Below, in pieces: positions 6,811 through 7,449 of a DNA stretch of 7,449 nt (within the stretch, counting starts at the first letter, position 1; the number at the start of each line of letters is the position of its first letter). The stretch comes from an uncultured Endomicrobiia bacterium (GTDB lineage Bacteria; Elusimicrobiota; Endomicrobiia; Endomicrobiales; Endomicrobiaceae), in the NCBI GenBank assembly GCA_905236115.1, contig CAJOOL010000033.1, forward strand, positions 1 through 7,449, read 5' to 3'. The notes under the pieces were generated by a model. The model had not been told where the DNA came from. It was given only the letters and a program-made list of their open reading frames with translations, and did not search any database. Both the position numbers and the translations under genes were made by a program.

Positions 6811-7002
6811 CTATTCTTTTTTCTTTATAAACGTCCCTGCTACCAGCCCGATAAACATCCCCAAAATAACTCCCATAAGAAAATTAACAATACCAAAAAA
6901 AGAAACAACCAGCCCCGCAATGCCGCCGATTATAAGCCCTGCGACATCGTAAGTTTGGCTTTGCGTTTGCGATGATTGTAAATTTTCAGAATTATCCTGC
7001 AT
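6811..7002 (-). CDS. Small glycine-rich membrane protein, 63 aa, unknown function
   Basis: I do not recognise a named family. Residues 1-18 are polar and Gln/Ser/Asn-rich. Residues about 20-37 (AGLIIGGIAGLVVSFFGI) and 40-58 (NFLMGVILGMFIGLVAGTF) form two hydrophobic segments with regularly spaced Gly residues, so a helical hairpin in the inner membrane is likely. The spacing recalls glycine-zipper proteins, but this is only a resemblance. The tail KKKE would lie in the cytoplasm by the positive-inside rule, placing the N-terminus there as well. The ATG has GGAGA 6 nt upstream, and a near-consensus promoter precedes it, which argues that the gene is real despite its size. It is 112 nt upstream of the TPR gene, with no clear terminator between them. 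Confidence 0.8.
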   Translation of the reverse strand: MQDNSENLQSSQTQSQTYDVAGLIIGGIAGLVVSFFGIVNFLMGVILGMFIGLVAGTFIKKKE

Positions 7003-7008
7003 ATATTT

Positions 7009-7013
7009 TCTCC
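7009..7013 (-). promoter_or_regulatory. Ribosome binding site of the small membrane protein
   Basis: GGAGA on the minus strand lies 6 nt before the ATG at 7002 and decides the start of this short gene. Confidence 0.75.
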
Positions 7014-7021
7014 ATAACAGT

Positions 7022-7050
7022 ATTATAGCTTATATCCGTTATATTTTCAA
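7022..7050 (-). promoter_or_regulatory. Near-consensus sigma70-type promoter of the small membrane protein
   Basis: On the minus strand TTGAAA (7045-7050, 5 of 6) and a perfect TATAAT (7022-7027) are separated by exactly 17 nt. Predicted transcription start is about 7015, only about 13 nt before the ATG, so the leader would barely hold the Shine-Dalgarno sequence. This is the best promoter match I found in the window. Confidence 0.75.
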
Positions 7051-7116
7051 TGATTTTTTTTAAAAAGTTTTCAGTTCCGGAAAAATACCAACCGGCATCA
7101 ACAGGCAAAATCCGCA

Positions 7117-7449
7117 TCAGTATTTTTGTTCGGAATTATTCAGCGTTTTTCTCAGCTCTTCAAGTGCCTGTATTTTGGTAATTTTCGGATTAACCGTCTG
7201 AAGTTCTCTTATATGCTCTTTAGCATGCTTTATCCATATTCCTGCCGGCTTTTGAAAATATTCCATAAGTTCTTTTCCGTCAAGCAGCTCTTCTTTGGGC
7301 ACAAGCATACCGTCTTTTTTCAGCCGTCTTACTCTGTCAAAAAGTTCTTTGTTATTACAGCTTATGCCGTCTGCGGCGTTGAGCTCTTCTATTTTCTGCA
7401 AATCTTCGCCCATGGCATCGGCAAACTTTCTGACGGAGCGGTCTTTCCA
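7117..7449 (-). CDS. CCA-adding tRNA nucleotidyltransferase / PcnB family, C-terminal 110 residues (5' end outside window)
   Basis: Enzymes of this family add or repair the 3' CCA end of tRNA, or in some cases poly(A) tails. The frame is open to the window edge, beginning WKDRSVRKFADAMGED, so the ATG at 7413 is probably internal. The visible part is the helical body and tail after the nucleotidyltransferase head. WKDRSVRKF and the following ELNAAD match the family's helical region. The C-terminal signature is ELLDGKELMEYFQKPAGIWI, close to the LLSGxDLMxxGxKPGPxIG pattern, followed by a helix with ITKIQALEELRK. The catalytic GGxVRD and DxD motifs and any HD domain lie outside the window, so activity and exact specificity (CCA, A or poly(A)) cannot be judged. 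The gene ends 114 nt before the small membrane gene, which has its own promoter, so it probably belongs to a separate unit. Confidence 0.8.
   Translation of the reverse strand, partial: WKDRSVRKFADAMGEDLQKIEELNAADGISCNNKELFDRVRRLKKDGMLVPKEELLDGKELMEYFQKPAGIWIKHAKEHIRELQTVNPKITKIQALEELRKTLNNSEQKY

Noticed and set aside
7051..7116. Rho-independent terminator after the nucleotidyltransferase gene
   Set aside because: Only a short TTCCGGAA palindrome, a weak TTTTC/GAAAA stem and an A-run near TTTTT are present. No GC-rich stem is followed directly by a T-run, so I do not call it.
7117..7413. A complete 98-residue gene starting at the ATG at 7413
   Set aside because: The frame continues upstream to the window edge with WKDRSVRKFADA, which matches the same enzyme family, so this Met is internal to a longer protein.
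1..7449. A defence or toxin-antitoxin system built on the TPR and ankyrin proteins
   Set aside because: No nuclease, helicase, protease, NTPase or toxin motif is visible, and the flanks are housekeeping genes. The repeat proteins alone do not support such a claim.

Overview
The window is an AT-rich bacterial segment in which every gene I can support lies on the minus strand. Read in the direction of transcription (high to low coordinates) the order is: the C-terminal end of a probable CCA-adding tRNA nucleotidyltransferase (7449-7117, cut by the window edge), a 63-residue glycine-rich membrane protein (7002-6811), a very large tetratricopeptide-repeat (TPR) protein of 1446 residues (6698-2358), a 447-residue exported ankyrin-repeat protein (2301-958), and the N-terminal 302 residues of the glycogen branching enzyme GlgB (908-1, cut by the window edge). 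No stretch over 300 bases lacks a gene. The plus strand holds only open frames that shadow these genes.

The TPR, ankyrin and glgB genes are separated by 56 and 49 bases with no convincing terminator between them, so they may share a transcript. A candidate promoter lies just upstream of the TPR gene (about 6726-6754). The small membrane protein has its own near-consensus promoter (7022-7050) with a very short leader. GlgB is the only member of the trio with a known reaction, so the functional link between the two repeat proteins and glycogen metabolism is unproven.

The most unusual feature is a short dispersed repeat family. Two identical 40-bp copies and one diverged copy lie in frame inside the disordered linker of the TPR protein, where they are translated as NAVIARSDSDEAI-like peptides. 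A further diverged relative lies in the intergenic gap upstream of the same gene, is flanked by near-identical direct repeats, and supplies the predicted -35 box. This recalls the Rickettsia palindromic elements that insert into coding regions, although the family here has a different sequence.

Taxonomy cannot be fixed from this window. The AT-rich coding, a signal peptide on the ankyrin protein, abundant TPR/ankyrin proteins, glycogen metabolism and this type of dispersed repeat fit a host- or gut-associated Gram-negative-type lineage (Elusimicrobiota/Endomicrobia, Gastranaerophilales or a gut alphaproteobacterium are guesses). I see no phage, insertion sequence, CRISPR, rRNA or tRNA.
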